Shown here: one piece after another, positions 52,430-61,816 of the stretch
Numbering within the stretch: position 1 is the stretch's first letter
Layout of the letters: the number at the start of each line of letters is the position of its first letter
Origin: Candidatus Pristimantibacillus lignocellulolyticus
GTDB taxonomy: Bacteria; Bacillota; Bacilli; Paenibacillales; Paenibacillaceae
Length of the DNA: 64,000 nt
NCBI GenBank assembly: GCA_023639215.1
Contig: CP097899.1
Location: 5,142,001 to 5,206,000, forward strand
Reading direction: 5' to 3'
Translations under genes and position numbers: made by a program
The notes under the pieces: model-generated
The model's input: only the letters and a program-made list of their open reading frames with translations
The model's database searches: none
Told to the model about the DNA's origin: nothing

Positions 52430-53137
52430 TTATTGTTTCATTACACTAATTCTAGGGGGAACAAATTCTACTCCCTCTTCTATAACATAATCGATAAGAA
52501 TTTCAAAATAATTGGGTAATATTTTGTCAGTATTCTCATGATCATGGATGAGAACGATATGATTTATTTCCCGCTCTAACAAAGGAGCTCCTGTCTCTGG
52601 GTTTGGATCATGGATTCGATGCAAAATACTATCGAACGTAAAGTCAGTAGAATTATTCAATTGATATTCCATAAAGTCGAAAGTCCACAATGAATCTATA
52701 TCCGTATTGAATTCATTATCTATATACCACTTAACATCAATCTGACTGTCATCTACTCTATTGTAGCCATGCTCATGTAAGTATTGCTGAATTAATGCTT
52801 TATTTTTCCCGCCTTTTGCTCCGTAAGGAAAGCGAAATAATTTATAAGTCCGCTCAATTCCAGCTGTTTGAAATAAACGATCAAGTAACGCTTCCTGCTT
52901 TTCAATCTCACTAATACATTCTTCGTATGAGAGGTCATTAAAATTAGGATGACTATAACTGTGATTACCGATAATTGCACCTTGTTGCAAAGCATATAGC
53001 CCTTCTTCAAAATGACTTTCTAATTGATGCCCATAGAAAAATAGAATCGGCATAATATTTTTAGATTTGAGATAGTCAATCATAGATGGTGTAAGTGTTG
53101 TTGGTCCGTCGTCGATTGTTAATATAGCTTTACTCAT
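52430..53137 (-). CDS. Polysaccharide deacetylase-family protein, no signal peptide
   Basis: A 235-residue NodB-fold enzyme: AILTIDDGP gives the catalytic Asp pair, IGNHSYSHPNF the HxxxH metal ligands, FRFPYGAKGG the third motif, and IVLIHDHENTDK the late His. It removes acetyl groups from N-acetylated sugars in the known family. It has no signal peptide or TM helix, which is unusual for a cell-wall deacetylase, so a cytosolic substrate or non-classical export must be assumed. Confidence 0.82.
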   Translation of the reverse strand: MSKAILTIDDGPTTLTPSMIDYLKSKNIMPILFFYGHQLESHFEEGLYALQQGAIIGNHSYSHPNFNDLSYEECISEIEKQEALLDRLFQTAGIERTYKLFRFPYGAKGGKNKALIQQYLHEHGYNRVDDSQIDVKWYIDNEFNTDIDSLWTFDFMEYQLNNSTDFTFDSILHRIHDPNPETGAPLLEREINHIVLIHDHENTDKILPNYFEILIDYVIEEGVEFVPPRISVMKQ

Positions 53138-53238
53138 TATTAAGTCCCCTTTTCATTGAAAAAAGTCTGAACAGTATTATTGTTCGATCGCTTGAATTAA
53201 ACATACAGGTTTATTGCAAATATTGTTGACTCGTAATA

Positions 53239-54705
53239 TTACATATTTCTTGTTGCTTCATTGCTTAGAACATATTCATCTGAAGTGATTTTCTGTTCGT
53301 ACTTATAAGTCACTTCTCGCTGAATATGAGGAACCCGTTCACATACCTTTTTCCAAGCTTCTACACAGACTGGATCGAAATGAATGCCTTTTTGTTCAAT
53401 TAGAAAAAGTAAAGCATCTTCATGAGATAGCGCTTTACGATATGCTCGATCGGAAGTAAGTGCGTCATATACATCTGCAACTGCAACTATTCTCGCCATT
53501 CTCGGAATTTGTTCACCTCGGAGTTGATCAGGATATCCTGTACCGTTCCATTTTTCATGATGATGTCGAATGATTTCCAGTTCTTCTTTCATGAAGCCAA
53601 GTTTTCTACACATTTCATAGCCACTTAATGGATGTGATTCAATCACTTCCCGCTCCTCAGCAGTCAATTTCCCTGGTTTATTCAAAATATCATCTGGAAT
53701 TTCTAGCTTTCCGATATCATGAATGATTGTTCCATGGGCTAACGCACGTAGCTGATCAGGTCTTAACTGTAGCTGCTCTGCAATTTTAAGTGCATAGACA
53801 GTAACTCTAAAGTTATGACCTGCTGTATAGTGATCCTTGCTTTCCGTAGCCATCATTAATGCTTTTACACTTGGAGAAATAGAATTCGTTATTCGCTCGT
53901 ATGGATCAGTTGTAAATAATGCTCGCATCGCTTCAGCTAATGATCGATTTGCCACGTACTGCTTTATAAGTCCCCATAACATAATAATCATAGAAGCAAG
54001 CAGCAGGAAATGATAAATCCACCAGCTTATTCGCCAATTTTCTCCCATCACCATAATGATTTGAGCAACAATAAGCCAACCTGCACTATAGACGATCGCG
54101 ATTTGCAACGGAAATCTTGAATAGGAATATGATTGAAAATATTGGTACATCGTATGTAAATTAAGCAGAGCTATAATAACGGTTACCGCATAGTTGATAG
54201 GATAAACATCGAGTTTCACAAAATTTAGTCCGTGAGGCATCAGCATTGCTAATGTTCCCATTAACGCTAACGTTATCGTCCATAGTGGAAGCAGTAATCT
54301 TTCATACTTTGCAAAAAAAATAACAATACGATGATCCGACGATAAAGTGGATAGCCATAACCATATTGTTGCTGCTACAACGCTTAGTGGAGCCATAACA
54401 CCTGGTAAATGAGTTTGATGAATAATAAAGTTAGGTGTAGATAGACCGTGAACCATAAATATTTCGGCCAAGGAGATAAAGGCCAATGCGAGAAATCCGA
54501 CTTTTATATTTCGTAATCGTCTTCCAGCTATTCCAATCAAAAAAGCAATAATAATTGCGAGAAAAGAAACTGCGCTAACAATGTAGAAATGACCTGTCGG
54601 TAAGGTTAGCATGAGATCCCATGATGGTTGTCTCCTCAACCACTCAAAAATAATATACGGAATAATAATTCCTAAGATCGGACCTCCAAGTCTTCGCATT
54701 GGCAT
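53239..54705 (-). CDS. Membrane HD-GYP protein, probable c-di-GMP phosphodiesterase
   Basis: In this 488-residue protein, residues 8-245 form about eight TM helices in a MASE-like sensor block without a large outside loop. Residues 265-460 are an HD-GYP domain: HNFRVTVYALKIAEQL, HGTIIHDIGKLEIPDDILNK, SHPLSGYEMCRKL, HHHEKWNGTGYPDQLRGE and VADVYDALTSDRAYRKAL. Ligands and GYP are intact. GAGGAGA precedes ATG 54705. It is the third HD-GYP protein of the window and the only one with a membrane sensor. Confidence 0.86.
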   Translation of the reverse strand: MPMRRLGGPILGIIIPYIIFEWLRRQPSWDLMLTLPTGHFYIVSAVSFLAIIIAFLIGIAGRRLRNIKVGFLALAFISLAEIFMVHGLSTPNFIIHQTHLPGVMAPLSVVAATIWLWLSTLSSDHRIVIFFAKYERLLLPLWTITLALMGTLAMLMPHGLNFVKLDVYPINYAVTVIIALLNLHTMYQYFQSYSYSRFPLQIAIVYSAGWLIVAQIIMVMGENWRISWWIYHFLLLASMIIMLWGLIKQYVANRSLAEAMRALFTTDPYERITNSISPSVKALMMATESKDHYTAGHNFRVTVYALKIAEQLQLRPDQLRALAHGTIIHDIGKLEIPDDILNKPGKLTAEEREVIESHPLSGYEMCRKLGFMKEELEIIRHHHEKWNGTGYPDQLRGEQIPRMARIVAVADVYDALTSDRAYRKALSHEDALLFLIEQKGIHFDPVCVEAWKKVCERVPHIQREVTYKYEQKITSDEYVLSNEATRNM

Positions 54706-54896
54706 GCTACTATCTCCTCTTATTAAACTGAATATATAAGATTAGTATACTATTGATATAGTATTTGGAAAATATTTATTTTAATGTATGATGAATACAA
54801 TATTCCCTGTCTTATAACCATACATTTTCTCGCTTAATGACGCTATTTATAGTAATATAGTGACTTAGCTATACTAAATGATTATGGGGTGTATGA

Positions 54897-55205
54897 ATGT
54901 CCATTATGTTCACTAAAGCAATTATTACTCGTCTTCAACGTGAGATTGCTGACATAGAAACGAAAACAATTAACGAAAAAAAGAAACAAGAAAAAGCCGA
55001 ATCTAAAATAAACCAATTACAAAGAGATATGAAATTGAGCAAAACGCATAGTGAACTTAATAATAAAATGGCACGTATTAATAAGTTGAATGAAGAGATC
55101 AAAAACGCTAAACGTTCTCAAATAGATCTGTCTAAGCAGCTAACAACAAAGAAAGCATCATTGAAGCAGCATTTTGACAAAGAAGCAAAACAAGAGCAGC
55201 AATAA
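54897..55205 (+). CDS. Small coiled-coil protein
   Basis: A 102-residue, highly charged protein predicted as one long coiled coil (heptads across LQREIADIETK, INQLQRDMKLSKTHSEL, MARINKLNEEIKNAK and LSKQLTTKKASLKQHF). No signal, TM or known domain. Such proteins are common in Bacillota and have no agreed role. It has its own terminator, and GGGGTG five bases before the ATG. Confidence 0.7.
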   Translation: MSIMFTKAIITRLQREIADIETKTINEKKKQEKAESKINQLQRDMKLSKTHSELNNKMARINKLNEEIKNAKRSQIDLSKQLTTKKASLKQHFDKEAKQEQQ

Positions 55206-55235
55206 AAGTAAATAACTTTTATTGCTAATTAAGCA

Positions 55236-55285
55236 AACAAGCTAAGTGACGGCAAATACCGTTTCACTTAGCTTGTTTTTGTTTT
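55236..55285 (+). terminator. Intrinsic terminator of the coiled-coil gene
   Basis: CAAGCTAAGTGA (55238-55249) pairs perfectly with TCACTTAGCTTG (55264-55275), followed by TTTTTGTTTT. Confidence 0.88.
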
Positions 55286-55337
55286 GCATTAATAATTGGA
55301 TATTTTATTTCGCTTACCTTTTCTTAACAACTATCTG

Positions 55338-55637
55338 TTATAGCTTCTCTTGAACAGAACGCAACTTTTGTTCCGATGAACTTTCTTTGTCTCGTCGATC
55401 ATCAATTTTGATTGAAGTAGAAACACGTTGTGCATCCGTTTGGAATGGCGCTTCATGAATTGCTCTTATGGCAATAAATATATCATCCAATGAACCTTCA
55501 ATAATTGTACTCATCGAAGTTAACGTATATTTTATATTTTTCTGTTGCTCTAGTACACGTTGTAAGTCCGCAACATAAGAACTCAAACTCGTACTTGCTG
55601 TTCCGATGGGAATAACAGTTACTTCTGCAATCGCCAA
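55338..55637 (-). CDS. MTH1187/YkoF-type thiamine-binding-like protein (DUF77)
   Basis: A 99-residue ferredoxin-like fold: MAIAEVTVIPIGTASTSLSS, then TLTSMSTIIEGSLDDIFIAI and IHEAPFQTDAQRVSTSIKID, the normal span of MTH1187-family proteins, some of which bind thiamine or HMP. Start is TTG 55637 with GAGGAGGG seven bases upstream. The last 12 residues are a charged tail. It is monocistronic. Confidence 0.85.
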   Translation of the reverse strand: MAIAEVTVIPIGTASTSLSSYVADLQRVLEQQKNIKYTLTSMSTIIEGSLDDIFIAIRAIHEAPFQTDAQRVSTSIKIDDRRDKESSSEQKLRSVQEKL

Positions 55638-55713
55638 TGCATTTCCCTCCTCATTCGCTACTTTAATATAAGTTCTAACTTTACTTTATCATGTGATAAG
55701 GAGGAAATAAACA

Positions 55714-56571
55714 TTACAAATAACTGCAGCACTTGTGCAAATGTTGAGAGAACGCTTCAAACACTTTACTTCTTACTGCCTCTTTACGCTGAATACAGTA
55801 GAAATCGCGCACCATATTGAATTCAGCTTCGTTAATCGTAAATAATCTACCTTCTTCAAGTTCCCGCTGCACTGTCCATTTGGATAAGTAAGATATACCA
55901 ATTCCAGCCATTACTGTTCCTTTAATTAATTGGGTACTGCCATACTCATACATTACCTTTGGCTTCAAGTGGAATTTAGTAAGAAATGCATTCATCGCTT
56001 CTCTAGTTCCCGAACCACGCTCTCGCACAATCCATGATTGCTCTTCGACATATACATCAGGACGATGTGCAACTACAACCATTTCGTCCTCAGCAATCTT
56101 CTGTAATAATAGCTGTGAGTGATCGACATAACCTTCTACGATACCAATATCAATTTGTTGCTTAACGATAGCGTTAGCAATTTCATGGGTATTATGTATA
56201 TCTATTTTAGGAATAACATCTCTATAATCGTGCAAAAAACTTGCCAAAATATTCGGTAGTACATACTCTCCGAACGAATAACTGGCACCGATACGAAGTG
56301 GACCTTTTACTTCATGCAAGTAGTCATGTATCGCTTGCTCCATCTCACCATGCATATCTGCTAATTGACGAACATATCGTTCAACAATTTTCCCTGCCCC
56401 AGTGACATGCAGCTTTTTCGTCGAACGATCAAATAGTGTGACCCCGATCTCACTTTCTAGTTGCTTAACATACTGACTAATTGCAGGCTGCGTCATATAT
56501 AATCGTTCTGCCGCTTTAGAGAAACTACCCGTTTCAATAATCGTTAAAAACACTTGATGTTTAGTATCCAA
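55714..56571 (-). CDS. LysR-family regulator, divergent from yeiH
   Basis: The 285-residue protein has an N-terminal winged helix with the LysR signature FLTIIETGSFSKAAERLYMT and AISQYVKQLESEIGVTLFDR. The effector domain (about 90-285) includes GPLRIGASYSFGEYVLPNIL and DIGIVEGYVDH. It resembles CysL/YeiE-type regulators. Start TTG 56571 with GGAG upstream. It is divergent from the yeiH-like gene across 108 bases holding an 18-bp palindrome, so it most likely controls that gene and itself. Confidence 0.88.
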   Translation of the reverse strand: MDTKHQVFLTIIETGSFSKAAERLYMTQPAISQYVKQLESEIGVTLFDRSTKKLHVTGAGKIVERYVRQLADMHGEMEQAIHDYLHEVKGPLRIGASYSFGEYVLPNILASFLHDYRDVIPKIDIHNTHEIANAIVKQQIDIGIVEGYVDHSQLLLQKIAEDEMVVVAHRPDVYVEEQSWIVRERGSGTREAMNAFLTKFHLKPKVMYEYGSTQLIKGTVMAGIGISYLSKWTVQRELEEGRLFTINEAEFNMVRDFYCIQRKEAVRSKVFEAFSQHLHKCCSYL

Positions 56572-56586
56572 TGAATCAGCTCCAAT

Positions 56587-56604
56587 TATAAGTAATTACT
56601 TATA
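56587..56604. promoter_or_regulatory. 18-bp palindrome between lysR and yeiH, likely LysR site
   Basis: TATAAGTAATTACTTATA is a perfect palindrome with the T-N11-A pattern of LysR sites. It lies 16 bases from the regulator's start codon and 76 bases before the yeiH start, in a very AT-rich stretch. Confidence 0.55.
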
Positions 56605-56679
56605 TTAAGTATACATTATATTAATTTTTAATTATATATAATGTATTGTACTCTATTTATAGAGAGAGAGGCGAACATC

Positions 56680-57654
56680 ATGACCATACGAAAATTATAC
56701 GGAATACTACTACCAACAAGCTTAGCAGTTATTGCATATGCTTTCTCATATGTTCCTGGACTAACTTTAATTGGTCCACTTCCAATAGCCATTCTACTTG
56801 CAGTGTTGTTTCGGAATTTTATATATAATGCTGCCAAGTGGCAAGATGGTATTGACTTTAGTTCAAAGATCTTATTACGAATTGCGATCGTTCTTTATGG
56901 GGTTCGTTTGAATTTTATATTGTTATTTCAAGAAGGGTTATCATTGATCGGAACAGCTGTTATTGTCATCGCTTGTACATTTACAATTGTACTACTATTG
57001 GCAAAGTGGTTAAAAGTAGAGCAATCGATCGCATTATTACTTGCTACAGGAACTGCGATATGTGGAGCCGCTGCGATTGGTGCAGTATCTCCTATTATCA
57101 AATCCAATAAAAGTGATATAGCATTATCTGCAGCATTAATTGCGATAGTTGGAACATTATTTGCACTTGGTGCACCATTAGCTGAACAATGGATTCATTT
57201 ATCTCCTGAGCAATATGGAACTTGGGTAGGCTACAGTGCACATGAAATTGCTCACGCTGCTTTAGCAGGTGATTACTTTGGAAACGATTCGTTAGCTAAC
57301 GCATTTATGGCCAAGCTAAGTCGTGTATTTCTACTATTCCCTGTTACAATCATTTTTACTTGGTGGATGAATCGAAAAACTAAAGGAGCAACTGCCAAAG
57401 CAAGTTTTCCTTACTTCATTATCGGGTTCATCATTGTATCATTGATTAGCACTGCAGGATTCTACGTTGGATTTATGAATGAAGCAATTCAGACAAGTAT
57501 TTCTTCTTTCGCTACATTTCTACTTGCCGTATCGATGGCGGCATTAGGTTTGTCTATAGATTTACGAAGTTTAACGAAAAAAGCTATTAAACCACTACTC
57601 TTGCTCATCGTGGCATCGATTAGTTTATACGGATTAACGTTATTATTAGTGTAG
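56680..57654 (+). CDS. YeiH/UPF0324-family membrane protein (putative sulfate exporter)
   Basis: The 324-residue protein has about ten TM helices. Family blocks are LLRIAIVLYGVRLNFILLFQEG, LLATGTAICGAAAIGAVSPIIKS and GTWVGYSAHEIAHAALAGDYFG. The E. coli homologue pairs with the LysR regulator YeiE. 'Sulfate exporter' is a family label with thin support. ATG 56680 follows GAGAGAGAGGCG; the frame opens earlier at 56641 but has no ribosome site there. Confidence 0.87.
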   Translation: MTIRKLYGILLPTSLAVIAYAFSYVPGLTLIGPLPIAILLAVLFRNFIYNAAKWQDGIDFSSKILLRIAIVLYGVRLNFILLFQEGLSLIGTAVIVIACTFTIVLLLAKWLKVEQSIALLLATGTAICGAAAIGAVSPIIKSNKSDIALSAALIAIVGTLFALGAPLAEQWIHLSPEQYGTWVGYSAHEIAHAALAGDYFGNDSLANAFMAKLSRVFLLFPVTIIFTWWMNRKTKGATAKASFPYFIIGFIIVSLISTAGFYVGFMNEAIQTSISSFATFLLAVSMAALGLSIDLRSLTKKAIKPLLLLIVASISLYGLTLLLV

Positions 57655-57739
57655 TGTTCAAAGAAAAAGAGACTAGGACAAAACTAATTATCTTATGATC
57701 TGAGCTGAACAATAAGCTAGACCTCATAAGATTTTAAAT

Positions 57740-57803
57740 AGAACCCCGAACTATAACGAAATTCTTAAAAAGTATTTCGTATAAATAGTTCGGGGTTTTC
57801 GTT
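57740..57803. terminator. Long bidirectional terminator between yeiH and cydDC
   Basis: AACCCCGAACTAT (57742-57754) pairs with ATAGTTCGGGGTT (57785-57797), with inner ACGAAAT/ATTTCGT. T-runs are TTTTCG on the plus strand and TCTATTTAAAAT on the minus strand. Confidence 0.75.
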
Positions 57804-57848
57804 TGCTGGGAAACTTTTTTCCCATTCGCTTTACCCTACCTTACATCA

Positions 57849-60800
57849 TTAACTCACATTCTGTTCCCAGTCTTTGGAACGCTCTAAGCACCACATATCA
57901 TAATAGTGACCTTTGGCATCCATTAGTTGCTCATGAGTTCCCTGTTCAACAATACGTCCTTGCTTCAAGACGATAATCTCATCCATATCGGTAATATCAG
58001 CAAGGCGATGCGTTATCCATAATACAGCGTGTGTGACCATCATCTCTCGCATATTGTCATGGAACGCTTTCTGAGTTAGCCGATCTAATCCAGTAGCAGG
58101 CTCATCAAGTAAGATGGCATTGCTTTGACGGATTATTGCTCTAGCTAAAGCTAATCTCTGTCTTTGTCCACCTGATAGTTTCGCACCATACTCACCTATC
58201 ATCGTGTTATACCCACTCGGCAAACTCATAATGAATGAATCGATCTCAGCAATTTGTGCAGCTACTCTAAGCTGCTCTAGTGTAGCTGCTTGATTACCAA
58301 GCCGTAGATTTTCTGCTACTGTCGCATTAAATAGTTGTACTTGCTGAGACACAACTGCATATTGAGAACGTACTTGTTCCTCGCTACATTGGTCATAATT
58401 CATTCCATTAATACTAATCTCACCATTAGTAATCGGGCTCAATTTCAGTATTGCATGAAGTAGAGTACTCTTTCCTGCTCCGCTTTCACCAACTACGGCC
58501 ATTTTCCTCCCTTTTTTTAATGTTAGATTAATACCTTCAAGAGCAATATGGTTTCTATTTTCATAGCTGAATTGTACATTACTTAGATCACATTGCCAGT
58601 TATTCGTTTGCTCTTTTGAGGAGAGTGAATCAAGATTATTATCAACTGCCTTCAAAGATAGCTGTTCAGTAGTGATAAACCGTTTTACTATATCATTTGT
58701 ATTTTCATTAGGGACAAAAGACTGCTTATTAACAATTCCTTGTTCACTCACAGTAGATGGTTGTTCTTGATCATCAGCTAATACAAATAAACGATTAGCA
58801 GCTGTAGCTATACCAGAACTCATCTGAAATGCTTGTGGCAGGGGAGCCGCTGCTTCAAAACTTGCTAACGTAATTAGTAAAATTGCTGGTAACATATAAG
58901 GTGCAATACTTCCATCAACGATAAGCGGAATACTAATAATGAGCATCACCCACATTGATAGCTGCGTAATTGCAGTCATCAATCCATTATTTAATGATGT
59001 ATTGCGGTGCTCTTGTAATTGTAAATGATTAAGTTGATCTTGTACCTTCGTAATTTGTTGCTGTGAAGAAGTAAATGTACCAAACTGCTGGATAGTGGCC
59101 ATCCCACGCAATAAATCTAGTGCATGCTCATATAGACCAATTCGAGCATTAACAAGTTGTACACCACGTTGCTTACCATTGCGATATCCGATATAGGGAA
59201 TGACAACTCCTGCTATGACAAGCATAATTAGTGAAACAATTGCAAGCTTTATATGCACGGTGCTTAGGAAACCAACAGTAAGTACGACAGTTAATGCATA
59301 TACAACTGGCGGCGAAAACAGCCTCAAGTAGAAATTTTGCAATTGTTCGATGTCGCTAATGACACTGCCAAGTACATCTCCGCCACGTTTGTGCTGAAAC
59401 AACGTAATACCTTTCGGCTCGAGTCGTTCATACAACCATATTCTTAGTCGGTGTAATACTTTGAAAGTGACATTGTGAGAAGCTAGTCGTTCAAGATAAC
59501 GAAATACACTTCGGGATATACCAAAGAAACGAACGCCAACGATCGGAACATAGATCATCAGTATATTTTCAGGCTGCAATGCTGCTTTCGCAATGAGGTA
59601 ACCTGAAGTTCCCATTAACCCAATATTAGCGGCAATTGTAGCAAATGATAACAACACAGCACATAACGCTAACCATTTATATTGCGCTAAAAATGTCATT
59701 AAATTACGTGTTGCCTTCCATATACTACGGAAGCTGAACGCTTCTTCATTGTCCTGTGCATGTTTCGTTTGCTTAGTTTTCGTCCAATTTACGGACTCAT
59801 AAGGGGCAGTTGATGTAACGACTTTTTGTGCTCGGTCAGTAGTAGAACTTTCTATTCGTAATTCACTCTTCGCACTAGTCGAAGTAACTTTAGGTGTATC
59901 ATGTCCGTTTGTAGCATCTTCATGTCCTTTGCTTGCTGTAATCATCTGTGCAAACAATCCATCCTTAGCTAATACATGGGCTGGAGAACCACTTTCAGCA
60001 ACTTCGCCATCTTTTAATACGAGAATGTAATCTGATGAAGTAATACTTTCAAGCTGATGAGCAACGATAACTGCGCTTCTACCTTGTATCCATTGCTTAA
60101 GGTTGTTATGGACTAACTGCTCATGAAACACATCAAGTCCATTCGTCGCTTCATCCAATAATATTAACTTTGCATCGTGACGCAATAATGCTCTAGCAAT
60201 CGCTAATCGTTGGATTTGTCCACCAGATAATTGAATGGCATCACCTAGCTTGGTATTCAACCCTTGAGGCAATTGACTGACAAATCGATCAGCACCTGCT
60301 TGTTCGAGAATATTCCTCACTTGTTCATCCGTCACATGTTCTAACCCTAATAATATATTCTCTCTAATTGTACCGTGGAATAAGTGAACCTTCTGCGAAA
60401 CAGTCGATAGTTGCTTCCGCCAATGACCTATGGATAGTTCTGCTAGATCTACACCATCGATTAGAATTTTGCCACTAGTTGGCTTAATGAACCCTTGAAG
60501 CAAATCAAGAATAGTGCTTTTGCCTGCACCGGTTGCCCCAACTATAGCAAGTTGTTGACCTGGTTCTACCGTAAAAGAAACATCATGTAACGCAGGTGTT
60601 TCGTAGCCTTCATAGTGTACCGTTACATGTTGAAATTGGATACGGTAACCGTTGGCTTGAACTGAAGCTGGTTTCAAACCATCTTCCTTCTCCACATAAC
60701 CTGAAGGCTTTGCATCCAATATATTAAAAATACGAGTCGCAGCAGATGCTCCATTCATACCAGAATGGAACTGCGTACCTAACGCACGAATCGGCGCATA

Positions 60801-61652
60801 GAACTCTGGTGTTAACAGTAGAATTAGAAACGCATCATAAAACTCCATTTGTCCTTTTACCAGTCGCAAACCGAGAAATACCGCAATAACTGCTGTACTT
60901 ATCGTGGCAAACAACTCCATCACAAAGGCAGACAAAAAGGCTAGTTTCAGAGTAGCCATCGTAGATTTGCGATGCTCTTCACTAATTTTACCGATAATTT
61001 GTAGCTGTGCTTTGGAGCGATTGAATATTTTCAACGTCTCCATACCACGTAATATCTCTTGGAAATGCCCACCTAATCTACCTAATAACTTATATTGACG
61101 ATCTGTACGTGACTTCGTAAATTTGCCGATTAAGATCATAAACAAAATAAGCAATGGCAAAGTGATCGCATAGACAAGAGCTGATAAGCCGTCCTGACCA
61201 ACTACTAGCACAAAAATTGCAAAAGGCACAAACATAGATAGTACAATTTGCGGAACATACTTGGCTAAGTAGTTTTCAAGTTGCTCAACTCCTTCATATA
61301 ATGTAGAAACTAGTTCACCGCTACGTTCCTCTTTACTATACTCGGGTCCTAAGTCTCCTAGCTTCTTAACTAGACGAAGTCTAAGCTCACTCTTTATCCC
61401 TTGCGCAAGTTTTGAAGCCGTATAGTCACTAACCATATGAAGTAGTGCACGAATGATAATAACAGCTAGTAGCAGAGCTAGCATTAGCTTTACTTCTGCT
61501 AGCCCCAATCCTTCCAGAAATACATCATCCACAATATTTGCTACATAATAAGCCTCAGCAATTAAGATAAGACCACCCAAACAGCCAAAAATAACACTGA
61601 TAACAAATAATTTCCGGCTATTGTGTACCTGCTGAAACAGCCTTTTCATCAT
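57849..61652 (-). CDS. cydDC: Fused CydDC ABC transporter for cytochrome bd assembly
   Basis: A single 1,267-residue chain holds two exporter halves. The CydD half (about 1-590) has six TM helices, Walker A GATGAGKST, LSGGQIQRLAIARALLRHDA and LILLDEATNGLD. A polar linker (about 590-655) follows. The CydC half has YLERLASHNVTFKVLHRLRI, Walker A GESGAGKST, LSGGQRQRLALARAIIRQSN and AILLDEPATGLD. CydDC exports thiols or haem-related cargo needed for bd oxidase. E. coli has two genes; fused forms occur in several Bacillota. Both catalytic Glu are present. The first in-frame ATG (61676) lies in the tandem repeat with a poor site; ATG 61652 has GAGG nine bases upstream. Confidence 0.88.
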   Translation of the reverse strand: MMKRLFQQVHNSRKLFVISVIFGCLGGLILIAEAYYVANIVDDVFLEGLGLAEVKLMLALLLAVIIIRALLHMVSDYTASKLAQGIKSELRLRLVKKLGDLGPEYSKEERSGELVSTLYEGVEQLENYLAKYVPQIVLSMFVPFAIFVLVVGQDGLSALVYAITLPLLILFMILIGKFTKSRTDRQYKLLGRLGGHFQEILRGMETLKIFNRSKAQLQIIGKISEEHRKSTMATLKLAFLSAFVMELFATISTAVIAVFLGLRLVKGQMEFYDAFLILLLTPEFYAPIRALGTQFHSGMNGASAATRIFNILDAKPSGYVEKEDGLKPASVQANGYRIQFQHVTVHYEGYETPALHDVSFTVEPGQQLAIVGATGAGKSTILDLLQGFIKPTSGKILIDGVDLAELSIGHWRKQLSTVSQKVHLFHGTIRENILLGLEHVTDEQVRNILEQAGADRFVSQLPQGLNTKLGDAIQLSGGQIQRLAIARALLRHDAKLILLDEATNGLDVFHEQLVHNNLKQWIQGRSAVIVAHQLESITSSDYILVLKDGEVAESGSPAHVLAKDGLFAQMITASKGHEDATNGHDTPKVTSTSAKSELRIESSTTDRAQKVVTSTAPYESVNWTKTKQTKHAQDNEEAFSFRSIWKATRNLMTFLAQYKWLALCAVLLSFATIAANIGLMGTSGYLIAKAALQPENILMIYVPIVGVRFFGISRSVFRYLERLASHNVTFKVLHRLRIWLYERLEPKGITLFQHKRGGDVLGSVISDIEQLQNFYLRLFSPPVVYALTVVLTVGFLSTVHIKLAIVSLIMLVIAGVVIPYIGYRNGKQRGVQLVNARIGLYEHALDLLRGMATIQQFGTFTSSQQQITKVQDQLNHLQLQEHRNTSLNNGLMTAITQLSMWVMLIISIPLIVDGSIAPYMLPAILLITLASFEAAAPLPQAFQMSSGIATAANRLFVLADDQEQPSTVSEQGIVNKQSFVPNENTNDIVKRFITTEQLSLKAVDNNLDSLSSKEQTNNWQCDLSNVQFSYENRNHIALEGINLTLKKGRKMAVVGESGAGKSTLLHAILKLSPITNGEISINGMNYDQCSEEQVRSQYAVVSQQVQLFNATVAENLRLGNQAATLEQLRVAAQIAEIDSFIMSLPSGYNTMIGEYGAKLSGGQRQRLALARAIIRQSNAILLDEPATGLDRLTQKAFHDNMREMMVTHAVLWITHRLADITDMDEIIVLKQGRIVEQGTHEQLMDAKGHYYDMWCLERSKDWEQNVS

Positions 61653-61662
61653 ATGAATCATC

Positions 61663-61816
61663 CTCAAACTTTTCATTAACTTCCTGGTACTACTTCTTGA
61701 GATGAAAAATACTTCGGAAGCTTACGCTCAAACTTTTCATTGACTTCCTGATATTACTTCTCGAAATGAAAAGTACTTCGGAAGCATACACTCAAACTTC
61801 TCATTAGCTTCCTAGT
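61663..61816 (-). repeat. 64-bp tandem repeat, 2.4 copies, between cydB and cydDC
   Basis: Units start at 61663, 61727 and 61791 (period 64). On the minus strand each contains GCTTCCGAAGTA, then TTTTTCAT or CTTTTCAT, GAGAAGT/AAGAAGT, a TCAGGAAGT-like core and AATGAAAAGTTTGAG. The third copy is partial and runs into the last codons of cydB. The layout matches the repeat at 47933-48045. Confidence 0.75.

Noticed and set aside
61663..61816. CRISPR array
   Set aside because: The three units are contiguous 64-bp tandem copies with no unique spacers between short repeats, and no cas gene is nearby.
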